Below are positions 1 to 10,100 of a stretch of DNA of 52,439 bases, piece by piece. Where the stretch lies: assembly GCA_029213195.1 (NCBI GenBank), contig JARGNI010000039.1, positions 1 through 52,439 of the forward strand, in the 5' to 3' direction. The position numbers and the translations under genes are program-made. Positions within the stretch are counted from its first letter, which is position 1. The number at the start of each line of letters is the position of its first letter. Under the pieces are notes generated by a model. The model was not told the DNA's origin, made no database searches, and was given only the letters and a program-made list of their open reading frames with translations. The stretch comes from Verrucomicrobiales bacterium (GTDB taxonomy: Bacteria; Verrucomicrobiota; Verrucomicrobiia; Verrucomicrobiales; DEV007).

Positions 1-53
<53 letters not shown>

Positions 54-167
54 AGACCATTAAAAGGTTACTCCTTCGCGCCGCGAGAAGTGGGCCCCCT
101 CGCCAGTTCGGCTTCCTCTCTTCTCGCAGTGGAATCCCCCTCGAACCCGGATGAAAAGGAATTGGAT

Positions 168-199
168 ACAAAAAAGCCCCTGCCAGAGACAGGGGCTTT
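168..199 (-). terminator. Rho-independent terminator of the first exoprotein gene
   Basis: A perfect 10-bp stem (173-182 with 190-199, seven-base loop) is followed on the minus strand by a T-run. It lies 30 bp past the stop codon of the minus-strand exoprotein gene, so it is read as that gene's transcription terminator. Confidence 0.85.
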
Positions 200-229
200 G
201 GATTGAGGGAAAAACTCTCTGTGATCCGA

Positions 230-3200
230 CTACTGACCGCTGAAGACCGAGTAGCTCGAATACTTGTTCTGGGAAGGATAGAAGACGTAGTAGGTCGTTC
301 CGATCCGGATTCTTCCCCGGTTCAGCTTATTGCGACGCTCTTCATCTTCGTCATCATTGGAACCGAGGAGCGCATCGAAAAGATCTTCCAGTGCCCAGGT
401 TTCCCCTGCCGCGGTCGACTCCTCTTCTCCTTCTTCGAGGAACGGGATGTAGGTCACGACACCTTCACCACTGAAGTAACCTTCCTCGTCTCCCTCTTCC
501 TGGCGGAAGAAGACCTCGTTGAGGAATTGCTGGTTCTCATTCAGGAACCCAAGCAGAGGCTCGACCGTAGTGATATCGAACGGTGGCGGCGGCAGGATGG
601 GGAAAGTGAAGATGTCCTCGACCGGAATGTCTGCGAGAGCGTCGTAGAGGAAGGTCGCATCCGCGCCACCTCGCACCAGGCTACCGTTCGTGGAGCTTCC
701 CAGCTCACCAACATTCAGCGCCGTAAGGGTTCCAAGACCACCAAGCGGGTCGACATCTGCTGTCACACCACCTTGACCGGTAAGGGCATCGGTTGGAAAG
801 ACCCCAAAGGTATCGAAGCCAGCCTCGGTCGCCAAGTCAATCTGCGCATCACTCATCCACCAGAGATCGGGAGCGAGAAAGACCTCGTCCGCTTCTCCTG
901 CAAAGGGATCGGTGCCTCCGCCGGTAGGAAAGTCCTCGACCGGACGTCCTCCATATTCATTGCCATTGATCAGGGTGGAAGTCTCCACCAGGTTGAGGCT
1001 TCTCGAAGGAAGGTAGAACTTGATAGCAGAGTTCCCGGTAATCACCGAGCCACGGTCATCATAACTGGAAGCACTCCCATCTGTCTGATCTTCAACACCG
1101 CGGATTTCCATCAAGCCCGTTCCTCCGAAGAATGGGAAATTCCGGCTTGAGGCGATTTCGACGCCCCCGGCACGGAGTGCCGTGCTGAATCGCTCGTCGG
1201 CGTGGCCCACCATGGTGTGCTCGAAGTCGATGTCCTCGCCCACTGCGATCACGATATCGCCTTCGAGGAGACCGTTCATGCTTCCCCGGGAACCCACCGT
1301 TCCGTCACGCATCCAGTCGCCATGACCGATCTTGACGTAATTGTTTGCCGAAATGGGAAACAGCTGACCAGAATTGTCAAAAGTTCCATCCACGGTTTCG
1401 AAATCGTTCCCAACGAGGACTTCGATATCACCCAGTGCGCTCCCGGAGATTCCTCCAGGTCCGCCATGCCCAATCTGGGAGAAACCGTTCTCGACGCTCT
1501 GGCGTCCGAAAAGACCTGAACCCAGATCGACACCTACATCCTCGAAGTTGAGAGAATTGTGATCTGGAGTGCGTCCCGCCTGCATGGTCAGGTCATTCCC
1601 TGCCACGACGCGAACGTCGCCGGACATCAGGGTGGTATTCACCTGGCCCGAATCGTTGTTCTCACTCGAGAAATGACCGATCTTCGCAAAGTTCAGGTAG
1701 GTGAAAGCATTCGCTCTCAGGAGATTGACGTCCTCAGCACGACGCTGCTGAGCGATGATCTCGATGTCATTGCCTGCATACACACTGATGTCTCCCGAGG
1801 TGGGCGCATCGAGGTGAATTCCACCGTGCCCGATGAATCCGGCTGCTCCCTGGGATCCGAGAATGATATTACCCGCCTCGTCGCTGATGATGCCGTTGGA
1901 ACTGCCCATGACCGAGAGGTTTTGCCCGGCATAGACATTGATGTCTCCCTGGAAGCCACGGGTGGAGAGGGCGTCGCCAAAGAGGGATGCATAACCATGA
2001 CCAATCTGGGAATGGGTTCCTGATGGACCGGTTTCGGAAACAACATCATTGGTTCCTTCACCACCAACAAGGAGAATATCCCGTCCGGCAGTTACGTCGA
2101 TCGTGGAAGAGGCCTCGATCCCATTGATGAAGGCTCCATCGAGAACGGTCAACTGTCCGCGGTTACCACCCTCTTCGATACGGAACGCGCCGTGACCGAT
2201 CGCGAGACCATTGTCGATCGACGTTCCGTCCTCATTCTTGTCGAACTCGGCTCCGGTCCTGCCGTCGAGAATCACATCCTGTCCGGCATCGACCGTGATC
2301 AGACCGCCAATAATCAGCTCCTCACCATTGCGAACGCGGAGATCGTTCCCGGTAAATCCGTGTCCCACTCGAGACCACATTCCTTCGCGGTTTCCGCTTT
2401 CGAGGCGGAGATCACCGGCAGCGGTCACGAGAATGTCTCCAACCATGTCATCAAAGTTGGTCCCCTCATTTCTCCAATACTCCCCATCATAGAGTTGACC
2501 ACCGTGTCCGATCTGGGCGAAGGCGTCTTCCATCTGGTTCTTGTTGATATCGTCTGTGGCGTTTCCATTGAGGCGCCACTGCCCATCGAGGTGGAGGAGG
2601 CTGATCGATCCCGTCTCCGAGTTGACCGTGATATTGGCGGTATTCGAGGTCAGCTCGAATTCTCGAGTCCGGCTCCCACCCGAAAGATCGGCTACGCCGT
2701 TTCCGAGGGTCGACTGCACACCGGCTCCGTCCGCATCGCGATAGACCACGGAAGCCGAGGTCCCATCGATTTCGGAATCGATATCGATGGAAACGTTATC
2801 GAAGAAGAAATTTTCGTTCCGAGAATAATCCCCGCCGACCTGGCCGAACTCCCGTCCTCCCTTGTGACCGATCTTGGCGTAGGTATCGCCATAGGCGCCA
2901 GCCGTGATCGTGATGTCGCGAAAGACATCGACATTGATGTCACCCACAAAACTGATGAATCCGGATTCATAACCACCATGTCCGACGTGCGCCTGGGCTC
3001 GATGATGGCGATTTGCGCCATTCCCCGTCCACTTGGTCTCTCCACCACCGGTGATATCGAGGGCTCCTCCGGCGTTGATGTCGATGTTACCCGCGATGAA
3101 ACTGGAAGTCTCGAAGTCGGCGAGGGTGTTGCCACCATGCCCGATCTGGGCCGAGTCATAGACGTCATTTCCTGCCTTCACGATCACGTTTCCACCCGAG

Positions 3201-6200
3201 TCCACATCGATGTCACCCGTGATCGTCATGAAGGTGAGAGCACGGTTGAGACCGTTGTTTCGCTCTCCCACTACCGATGCCGATCCAGACGCATCGGCGT
3301 CCGCTCCGTTGTTCAAGGCAAGTCGGAACTGGACGATTTCCTGATTTCGATCAGTCCGATTCGAAGCAAATCCACTCGCTCCCTCGCCCCACAGCGCAGC
3401 GCTGGTACCGCCGTGGCCGACTCGGGCATACCGACGATCTCGATTGGTCGTGAGCCCGGCCTCGTATTCAGCGTCACCCGGAATGAATCCATCGGCTTCG
3501 TTGGACTGGTCCTCCGTGCTGTAGCCTTCGACGATCACGGAACCGGCGACCGCTTCCACGGTGACATCTCCATGGAAACCGGAGACGACGCTGCCATCGA
3601 GGGCTTCGACATCCACCGGGCCATCGATCATGGGATTGGTGGAGTCAAAGACGACGAGCTCGCGCCCCTGCCCTTCGAAGATGGCCTGGTTCCCCGAAGG
3701 ATCCGGGGGGCTATTATCGGGATCCGGATCCGGAAACTGGTTCGCGTTTACCCGGTCTGGTGCCAGGTTCCGGAGGCTGAGAACCCCGTAGACCGAGCCT
3801 GGATCAGGATCGCCTGCGGTAACGGCCGCATCGTAGGCCGCGTTCAAATCATTCGAGTTGTAGTCGTAGAGATTCCCCCGTCTCAGGAAAGGATCGTTGA
3901 AATCGGATCCCGAGCTGAAGAATCGGATCTGCGCGTCCTTGTTGCTGGGGGGATCCCAATAGTGATAGGTATCCACATTGTGCCCGATCTGGGCGTAGCC
4001 ACGGGTATTACTACCGGCCTTGACCGTCACTCCGGCACCAGCACGCACCTGGATATCTCCGTAGAATTCCCCAAACTGACCCAGTCCGCCGTGACCGATC
4101 ACGGCCGGCGCACCGGCACTGGCAGAGTTATTGTTGTCATCGTTCTTGTTCTCTGCAGAACCGAGACGCTGGATCCCCTGGACGAGGACGGAACCGGCTC
4201 GAGGAACCAGGGAAACGTTCACATTCCCTTCCGAATCCACCGAAATATCGGAATCGACATCCACTCCAGCAAGGACGTTGATCTGTCCACGGACAGGAGC
4301 CAATCGAGCGATCGCCATCGCGCTCCGGTCATTGTTTGCCCCATTCTGGCTCCACCGACGATTCACTCCCTGCTGAGTTCCGCCAGCGTTCAAAGCTCGG
4401 TTGTCAGCCCAGCCGGCGGAGTCCCCGCCGTGGCCAACATAGGCCCCACTCTGGTGACGACCTCCACCCTGCACAATCACGTTCGACCGTGCGATGAGAT
4501 TGATGTCCGCCGAATGCGCATCGCTGTAGACCGGCGCATTCCCGGAGATCGAGGCGGCTACATCGATGCCACCGGCCCCGTTTTCGGGACGCAGACTGCC
4601 GAGACCAGCAGGATCGGGAGCCTCAGCATCAATCCGCTGCCACCACCAGTTTCCGTGCCGTGCATTCATGTAATGGTTGGCGTAGGGCACCATCGTGCTC
4701 GCGACTTCCCCCGTGTTGTTGATCGCACGGACGCCCATCGCCACCCCATTCGCACCGGTAGGGTCTCCATTGACATCTGTCAGGAGGGTGCCGTCAGGTC
4801 CGGTGACTTCTAGGATTCCTGCGATCCCTACGGCAACATTGTTGTCACCCGTTGAGGAATTCCCGTTGAGGTCCAAATTTCCCCGACGAGGGGCAAAAAT
4901 CTGTCCCGAGTCGCGGAAACCAACTTGAGCGTGACGACTCTCCGCATTGGTATCTGCCGCGGTCACAATGATGTTATCGGCGGCGAGATTGGTATCGCCA
5001 AAACGACTGCCAACTTCGACATGTCGGTTCATCGTCGCACTCCCGACAAAGATATTCCCTTCGTTCTCTCCGAACTGACCCGCTTCGACATAGTATTCGA
5101 AGAGATCCTGGACGCCCATCGTTCCGCCACCTGCAGCAAGAGCACGAGTATTGCCGTCATCGAGAACTTCATCGGCATCGACTGTTCCATCCGCTCCGCC
5201 AGCAACTCCGACAGCTGGCCCACTGAAGAGCCCTGCCGCTTCCGCCTCGGTTCCACCCCAGCCTCCAATCAGGTTGATCGATCCTCCACCTGACGTCCGG
5301 ATGTGCGTTCCAATGATCACATCCCCGCCGGCAAAGGCGCCGAAACTGGCATTCGAGTTGGTCCACTGGATCGCATGATCGCGATCGTCTCCCAGTCCAT
5401 TGCTGGTGAAAACGATGTCACTGTCCGCCCCTTGCGTCGCGAGAAGGACGGAGGTACCGCCTTGAAGAGTGTCGTTGATAAACCCGGAGTCGATCTCGTT
5501 GACCCCGTTCAGCCCGTTCCCGATCGTCAACTCCCCCGGATCGAGGAGAACTGCACCAGCGGCTCCATTCAAAGAGGTTGCGGAAACCAGCCCGCGGAAA
5601 GTGAGCGTATTCAGACCCGAAACCTCGATCAGCCCCCCATTTCCGACCATGCCACTGGCATTGGCGCGAGCTTCACCTTCGAAGAGAGTATCGCCATCCG
5701 ACCAGACGATGATTTGTCCTGCATCACTGACGCTGGCGGAGACATCAAAGACAGCATCGGGTCCTACCACCGTGCTATTGGAAGCCTTCAGACCATTGGT
5801 GGAAATTCCCTGGAAATCGCCACCGGCCTTGATCGACCCGCCACGTCCACCAGCCGCATCGATCGAGGCAGTCACGGCGACTTCATCCGCCGTGATAGCA
5901 ACGGACCCGGCGTCGAGAATGGTCGAGGAAGCGTTGATCGTTCCGCCGATCTCAGCAGCCGCTCCGCCTTCCAGCGACACCGAACCGGCGTTTCCAACCG
6001 AACTGACATCGACGCGCGAGTCGTCTGTCATCACGATCGAATCCGCTTTCACGGAAACCGTGCCACCGTCATTGGCTCCGATGCTGGACGCATCGAGCGT
6101 TCCGCGGTTTTCAAAGCTTCCGCCCTCGACCTCGATCGCTCCCCCTCGTCCGTTCGGGCTTTGCGCCGCGACGGTTCCGGTGTTCATGATCCGGCTCGAA

Positions 6201-7078
6201 GATCCGGTCGCGAAAAGGCGAGCCCGTCCGTTCTTCCGGCTTCCCCCCGTTGCCCGGGTGATTCCCGTGTTGTTGATCGCAAGGGAATAGGCATTGCCCG
6301 AAGACATCAGCTCGGTCGCGGCTGCGGTCACCGAACCGGTCTGGTTGACGCCGATCCCTTCGTAAGAAGAAGCGCCGCGCACGGCAATCGTTCCACCCGA
6401 AGCTGGGCTGTTGACCAGGATATCGCTTCCCGATGCCAGTGCGACCGTTCCGGTCGCCGCCTCGATCGATCCGTGGTTGTGGGCAAATCCGCCCAGGAAA
6501 ACGACATCGCCATTCCGGGAACGAACCGAACCGTAGCTCTCCACCCCGTTTTTCGAATTTCCAAAGAAGCTCGTCGAACCCCCATTGAGGAGATCGGCAT
6601 TCGTGGCATCCAAGGTCGACATGGCGAGGAGACCTCCCACGTCGATCACACCCGAAGAACCCACGATCACGCCGTTGGGGTTGATGACCATGAGACCACC
6701 ATTGGCAGTCACCGAACCATAGATCGCACTGGGATTCCCCGAAACGACCCGGTTGATCGTCAGCGCGCTGACTCCAGGCTGGTTGAAGTGGACACTTTCG
6801 CCCGTTCCCACCGAGAAATCCTGCCAGTTGATGATCCCGACCTGGGTCGACTGATTTACCGTGAGGTTCGCAGTTCCCATGCCATCGAAGTTGATCCCGC
6901 CGGCAACCACACTGGCCCCGCTAGGGTTGGCAAGGAGAGGCACAGGCCCGGTCACCAGGGTGACGGATGGAATCAGGCTGGCAATCAGAAAAAGGCTGGC
7001 GCGGGTCGACCGTCGAAAGCGCCCCAGCAAGGTGATAGCAGGGCGAGACAGAGGTCTGGTCCGTTTGAATGCGTTCAT
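230..7078 (-). CDS. Giant filamentous-haemagglutinin-type exoprotein (IGHGG repeat protein 1)
   Basis: This 2282-residue protein is predicted to be secreted. An extended basic and then hydrophobic signal sequence ends near LLA-NPS (residue 50). The next 150 residues are a TPS/haemagglutination-activity domain with the NPNG motif at about 133-136. The remainder is a Gly/Asp/Asn-rich, probably beta-helical repeat body in which an A-Q-I-G-H-G-G type motif recurs roughly 14 times, usually followed by a G-D-I-x-V strand. The C-terminus is acidic and ends in a short tail with an E-E-R-R and a T-Y-Y-V-F motif, shared with the gene upstream. No TpsB/FhaC transporter gene is present in the window. ATG at 7076-7078 has no Shine-Dalgarno; its leader is pyrimidine-rich. 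It lies 72 bp downstream of its paralogue in the same direction. Adhesin or matrix function is an inference from the family. Confidence 0.85.
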   Translation of the reverse strand: MNAFKRTRPLSRPAITLLGRFRRSTRASLFLIASLIPSVTLVTGPVPLLANPSGASVVAGGINFDGMGTANLTVNQSTQVGIINWQDFSVGTGESVHFNQPGVSALTINRVVSGNPSAIYGSVTANGGLMVINPNGVIVGSSGVIDVGGLLAMSTLDATNADLLNGGSTSFFGNSKNGVESYGSVRSRNGDVVFLGGFAHNHGSIEAATGTVALASGSDILVNSPASGGTIAVRGASSYEGIGVNQTGSVTAAATELMSSGNAYSLAINNTGITRATGGSRKNGRARLFATGSSSRIMNTGTVAAQSPNGRGGAIEVEGGSFENRGTLDASSIGANDGGTVSVKADSIVMTDDSRVDVSSVGNAGSVSLEGGAAAEIGGTINASSTILDAGSVAITADEVAVTASIDAAGGRGGSIKAGGDFQGISTNGLKASNSTVVGPDAVFDVSASVSDAGQIIVWSDGDTLFEGEARANASGMVGNGGLIEVSGLNTLTFRGLVSATSLNGAAGAVLLDPGELTIGNGLNGVNEIDSGFINDTLQGGTSVLLATQGADSDIVFTSNGLGDDRDHAIQWTNSNASFGAFAGGDVIIGTHIRTSGGGSINLIGGWGGTEAEAAGLFSGPAVGVAGGADGTVDADEVLDDGNTRALAAGGGTMGVQDLFEYYVEAGQFGENEGNIFVGSATMNRHVEVGSRFGDTNLAADNIIVTAADTNAESRHAQVGFRDSGQIFAPRRGNLDLNGNSSTGDNNVAVGIAGILEVTGPDGTLLTDVNGDPTGANGVAMGVRAINNTGEVASTMVPYANHYMNARHGNWWWQRIDAEAPDPAGLGSLRPENGAGGIDVAASISGNAPVYSDAHSADINLIARSNVIVQGGGRHQSGAYVGHGGDSAGWADNRALNAGGTQQGVNRRWSQNGANNDRSAMAIARLAPVRGQINVLAGVDVDSDISVDSEGNVNVSLVPRAGSVLVQGIQRLGSAENKNDDNNNSASAGAPAVIGHGGLGQFGEFYGDIQVRAGAGVTVKAGSNTRGYAQIGHNVDTYHYWDPPSNKDAQIRFFSSGSDFNDPFLRRGNLYDYNSNDLNAAYDAAVTAGDPDPGSVYGVLSLRNLAPDRVNANQFPDPDPDNSPPDPSGNQAIFEGQGRELVVFDSTNPMIDGPVDVEALDGSVVSGFHGDVTVEAVAGSVIVEGYSTEDQSNEADGFIPGDAEYEAGLTTNRDRRYARVGHGGTSAALWGEGASGFASNRTDRNQEIVQFRLALNNGADADASGSASVVGERNNGLNRALTFMTITGDIDVDSGGNVIVKAGNDVYDSAQIGHGGNTLADFETSSFIAGNIDINAGGALDITGGGETKWTGNGANRHHRAQAHVGHGGYESGFISFVGDINVDVFRDITITAGAYGDTYAKIGHKGGREFGQVGGDYSRNENFFFDNVSIDIDSEIDGTSASVVYRDADGAGVQSTLGNGVADLSGGSRTREFELTSNTANITVNSETGSISLLHLDGQWRLNGNATDDINKNQMEDAFAQIGHGGQLYDGEYWRNEGTNFDDMVGDILVTAAGDLRLESGNREGMWSRVGHGFTGNDLRVRNGEELIIGGLITVDAGQDVILDGRTGAEFDKNEDGTSIDNGLAIGHGAFRIEEGGNRGQLTVLDGAFINGIEASSTIDVTAGRDILLVGGEGTNDVVSETGPSGTHSQIGHGYASLFGDALSTRGFQGDINVYAGQNLSVMGSSNGIISDEAGNIILGSQGAAGFIGHGGIHLDAPTSGDISVYAGNDIEIIAQQRRAEDVNLLRANAFTYLNFAKIGHFSSENNDSGQVNTTLMSGDVRVVAGNDLTMQAGRTPDHNSLNFEDVGVDLGSGLFGRQSVENGFSQIGHGGPGGISGSALGDIEVLVGNDFETVDGTFDNSGQLFPISANNYVKIGHGDWMRDGTVGSRGSMNGLLEGDIVIAVGEDIDFEHTMVGHADERFSTALRAGGVEIASSRNFPFFGGTGLMEIRGVEDQTDGSASSYDDRGSVITGNSAIKFYLPSRSLNLVETSTLINGNEYGGRPVEDFPTGGGTDPFAGEADEVFLAPDLWWMSDAQIDLATEAGFDTFGVFPTDALTGQGGVTADVDPLGGLGTLTALNVGELGSSTNGSLVRGGADATFLYDALADIPVEDIFTFPILPPPPFDITTVEPLLGFLNENQQFLNEVFFRQEEGDEEGYFSGEGVVTYIPFLEEGEEESTAAGETWALEDLFDALLGSNDDEDEERRNKLNRGRIRIGTTYYVFYPSQNKYSSYSVFSGQ

Positions 7079-7150
7079 AGTCTCAAGAGGGAAGAATGAA
7101 AGAAAGGGTTTGTTATCTATAATTGTCGTGGATCACGGGTTCGTGACGTC

Positions 7151-10100
7151 TTATTCACCGTAAGGAGATCCGAACAGGCGAAGACTGGAGTAGATTCTCG
7201 TGTTTTCGTTGAATCCAAAGAGGTAGTAGGTGCGTCCTCCAGCTCGGAGAAGAGCACGGCGGCGCTCTTCGTCGGCGACCTCCGCATTCAAGTCTCCGGC
7301 ATCGAAGAGAGGTCCGACCCACGCGTTCTCGTTCCCCACGGCCTCTCCGCCTTCCGTAGAAAGACCGAAGAGTTCGATAAGAGCGAGGTATTCCTCACTG
7401 CCTTCTCCGAACAGCTCGGCAAAGAGATCAGCCCGGTCGTAGGCGTCGAAACCACTGTCGAGGAAGAAGGGGTCTTCTCTAAGCAGCTGCGCAAGCACCG
7501 CGAGAGGGTCCACTGGCGCCGGGCCAGGAGGCACGGGTGGAACCGGCGGGAGAGAAGTGGGATCCGCGTAGTAGACATTGTAGAGCCCCAGGCTGTGGAA
7601 TGGGAAGCCGCCCTCGGGAGGATCGAAGAACGTTCCACCCGGCTCGCCAAACGCACCCGCGGTATCCGCCGTAAAGAAATGCTCGGTGGCAACCTGCTCA
7701 TCGATTCCGTCCCGGTTCCCCACGCCACCGGAATCCGTGCGGGAGTATTCCTGGTTGTTCAGGAAGGCGCCATCCTCGATCGCGTTTTCCGTTGCGCTCG
7801 GCATGTAGATCCGAAGATCGGTGGTGAGTCCGCCATCCGCACTGGTGAGGACGGTTCCACTGCTCATCGTCACACTCCCGACCGGCAGCGGAGCTCCGAA
7901 GGCATCCGTTCCGTTTCCAGTAGGATTGTTCCGGCTGGCGGCAATGAGGGTGTCGCCATCGGCACCGATCGTGACACCCGCGCTCGTGTTGGCGAGATCG
8001 ATGTGCCCGATCTGGGCCCCGAAATCGGTCTCCTCAAGGGAAACCATCGCATACTCGGCAAGAATCGACGTAGCCGTAGCACCCTCGGTGATGTCGCTGG
8101 TCAATTCGACCTCTCCCGTAGCGTAATTGATCGTTCCGACTACGGTTCGGGTTGCGGGAAAGCTGACCGTGTCATTGTCCGTATTCGTATCCGAACCCAC
8201 ATTGAGCACCTCGGCAATGAGAACGATATTGCCGTTACCGTCATCGCCGTAGTGATGGATCAAGGTGTCGGCTCCACTGGGCGATTCCACGGCAATCCCG
8301 AAGGCATTTGGTGCAACAGCCCCTCCGTCCGGATCGGCAGGACCGGCCAAGGTTGCGGTCCCGCCTGCGCCGATCGCGGAGAGATCTTCGTCCGAAGCCC
8401 GGAACAGATTGACACCATTCGCCATGAAGATGTCCTGTCCGACACTCACAAAAATATCTCCCGTTCGACCGCCGCTTCCGTTGTTGGCATTGCCCTGGAA
8501 AATGGAGGCGCTGTGCCCGATTTTTGCATTGGCGTCGCGGACTACGGTCCCATGAGCATCGACCGTGGATCCACGCCGCATGACGAGGTCGTTCCCCACA
8601 TCGATGTCAATCGTTCCGGTGAGGTCTCCGTTGACGTTGTTTCCGCCGTGCCCGATCTGGGCCTCGGAGCGCCGGGAACCGAATCCACCCAAAAGAGTAA
8701 GATCTGTTCCAGCCGTGACCTTGATGTTACCGGAGGCATCTCCATCCGAGTATGGACCGCCGTTTCCGATCTTGGCATAGAAAGCACGGAAGCTGTCATT
8801 CCCGGTTCCACCGGCTCGCTGCTGATCATCCCGGTTGAAAATGTCGCTTCCTCCACCCTGCAGGCTGACACTCCCATTTGCTGCGATGACCGTGATGTCT
8901 CCCGAATACCCGCTCCCATCTCCGGCAGCATTGTTCTGGTTGCCGCCCTGGGCATCCGTATCGAACCCGCCGTTTCCGATCTGCGCGTAGTTCTCACGAG
9001 CCACGGCTACATTGTTCGAGTTTGCAGGACCGGAGTTAGGATCGTCCTCGGTATCGGCCGACGGAATCCCACCCGTGAGAGTGATGTCGCCGGTCTCGGC
9101 AACGACGGAGATATCACCGCTCAAGGTCTCACTGCGGCCCCAGGTGCCACCGGAACCGATGATGCCGTAGGCGCCCCGCGGGCTGTCACCGGCCTCGAGA
9201 TTCACCCCGGTTCCCGTGATGATGTTGATATCGGCGTGGTGATTCCCCCCGTTGCTCAATCCTCCCGAACCGATCTGGACATAGGATCCGCGGGTAATGT
9301 CGTTGTCGACCTCGACATGGACGCCAAGTCCCGGGATGAGAGTGGCCACTTCACCGGTCGTGTCGCCGTTCTGGAGACCTCCGCCTTGCATGTCGAGGCG
9401 CCCATCGATATCGATGTCGATCGTAGTCGTCGCCCCCGTGTCTCCGTCGCGCTGGTTGTCACTGTTGACGCGGTCGGAGTCGTAGCCGCCGGAACCGACC
9501 TGGGCAAAAGCCTGACGACCTTCTCCCGCGATGAGGCTAAAGTCACCGCCGTTGGAGTTGTCACCATCACCGATGATGGAAATGGTTCCGGAGTGATCGC
9601 CTCGAGCCGTATCGCCACCGAGGCCGATCATCGCGTAGTTGCGGGTGCCCTGGGAAGGGTCATTCTGCACTCCATCGTTCCGAATGAAATTGCTGTTGGT
9701 GCCACCAACCGCCGGACCGATGAAACGCCAGCCCGTTCCGTCGCCATTGTTGGTGACGGCAGGATTATTGGCAACTCCAGCATCCATTCCCGAAAGAACC
9801 TGGATCGGAAGGAGCTGGCCCGATGAAACGCTTTGCTTGATGTCGCTGGCTTCCACACGGATATCTCCACCGACCTGGATGTCGATGTCTCCTCGGTGAC
9901 CCAATCCATCGATCGAGTTGCCGGCGATACTGCCTCCACCTCCGTTGCGGGTTCCACCCGAGCCGATGTAGTCGGTGGCCCGACCGCCGTTTCCGATCTG
10001 GACATAACTGTCGATCGCGCTGTAGACCGCGTTCGGCAGATACCAGACCTCGCCATTGTCCGAAGTATCCGACGTATCCGTGTCACTTCGAGTGATCTGC

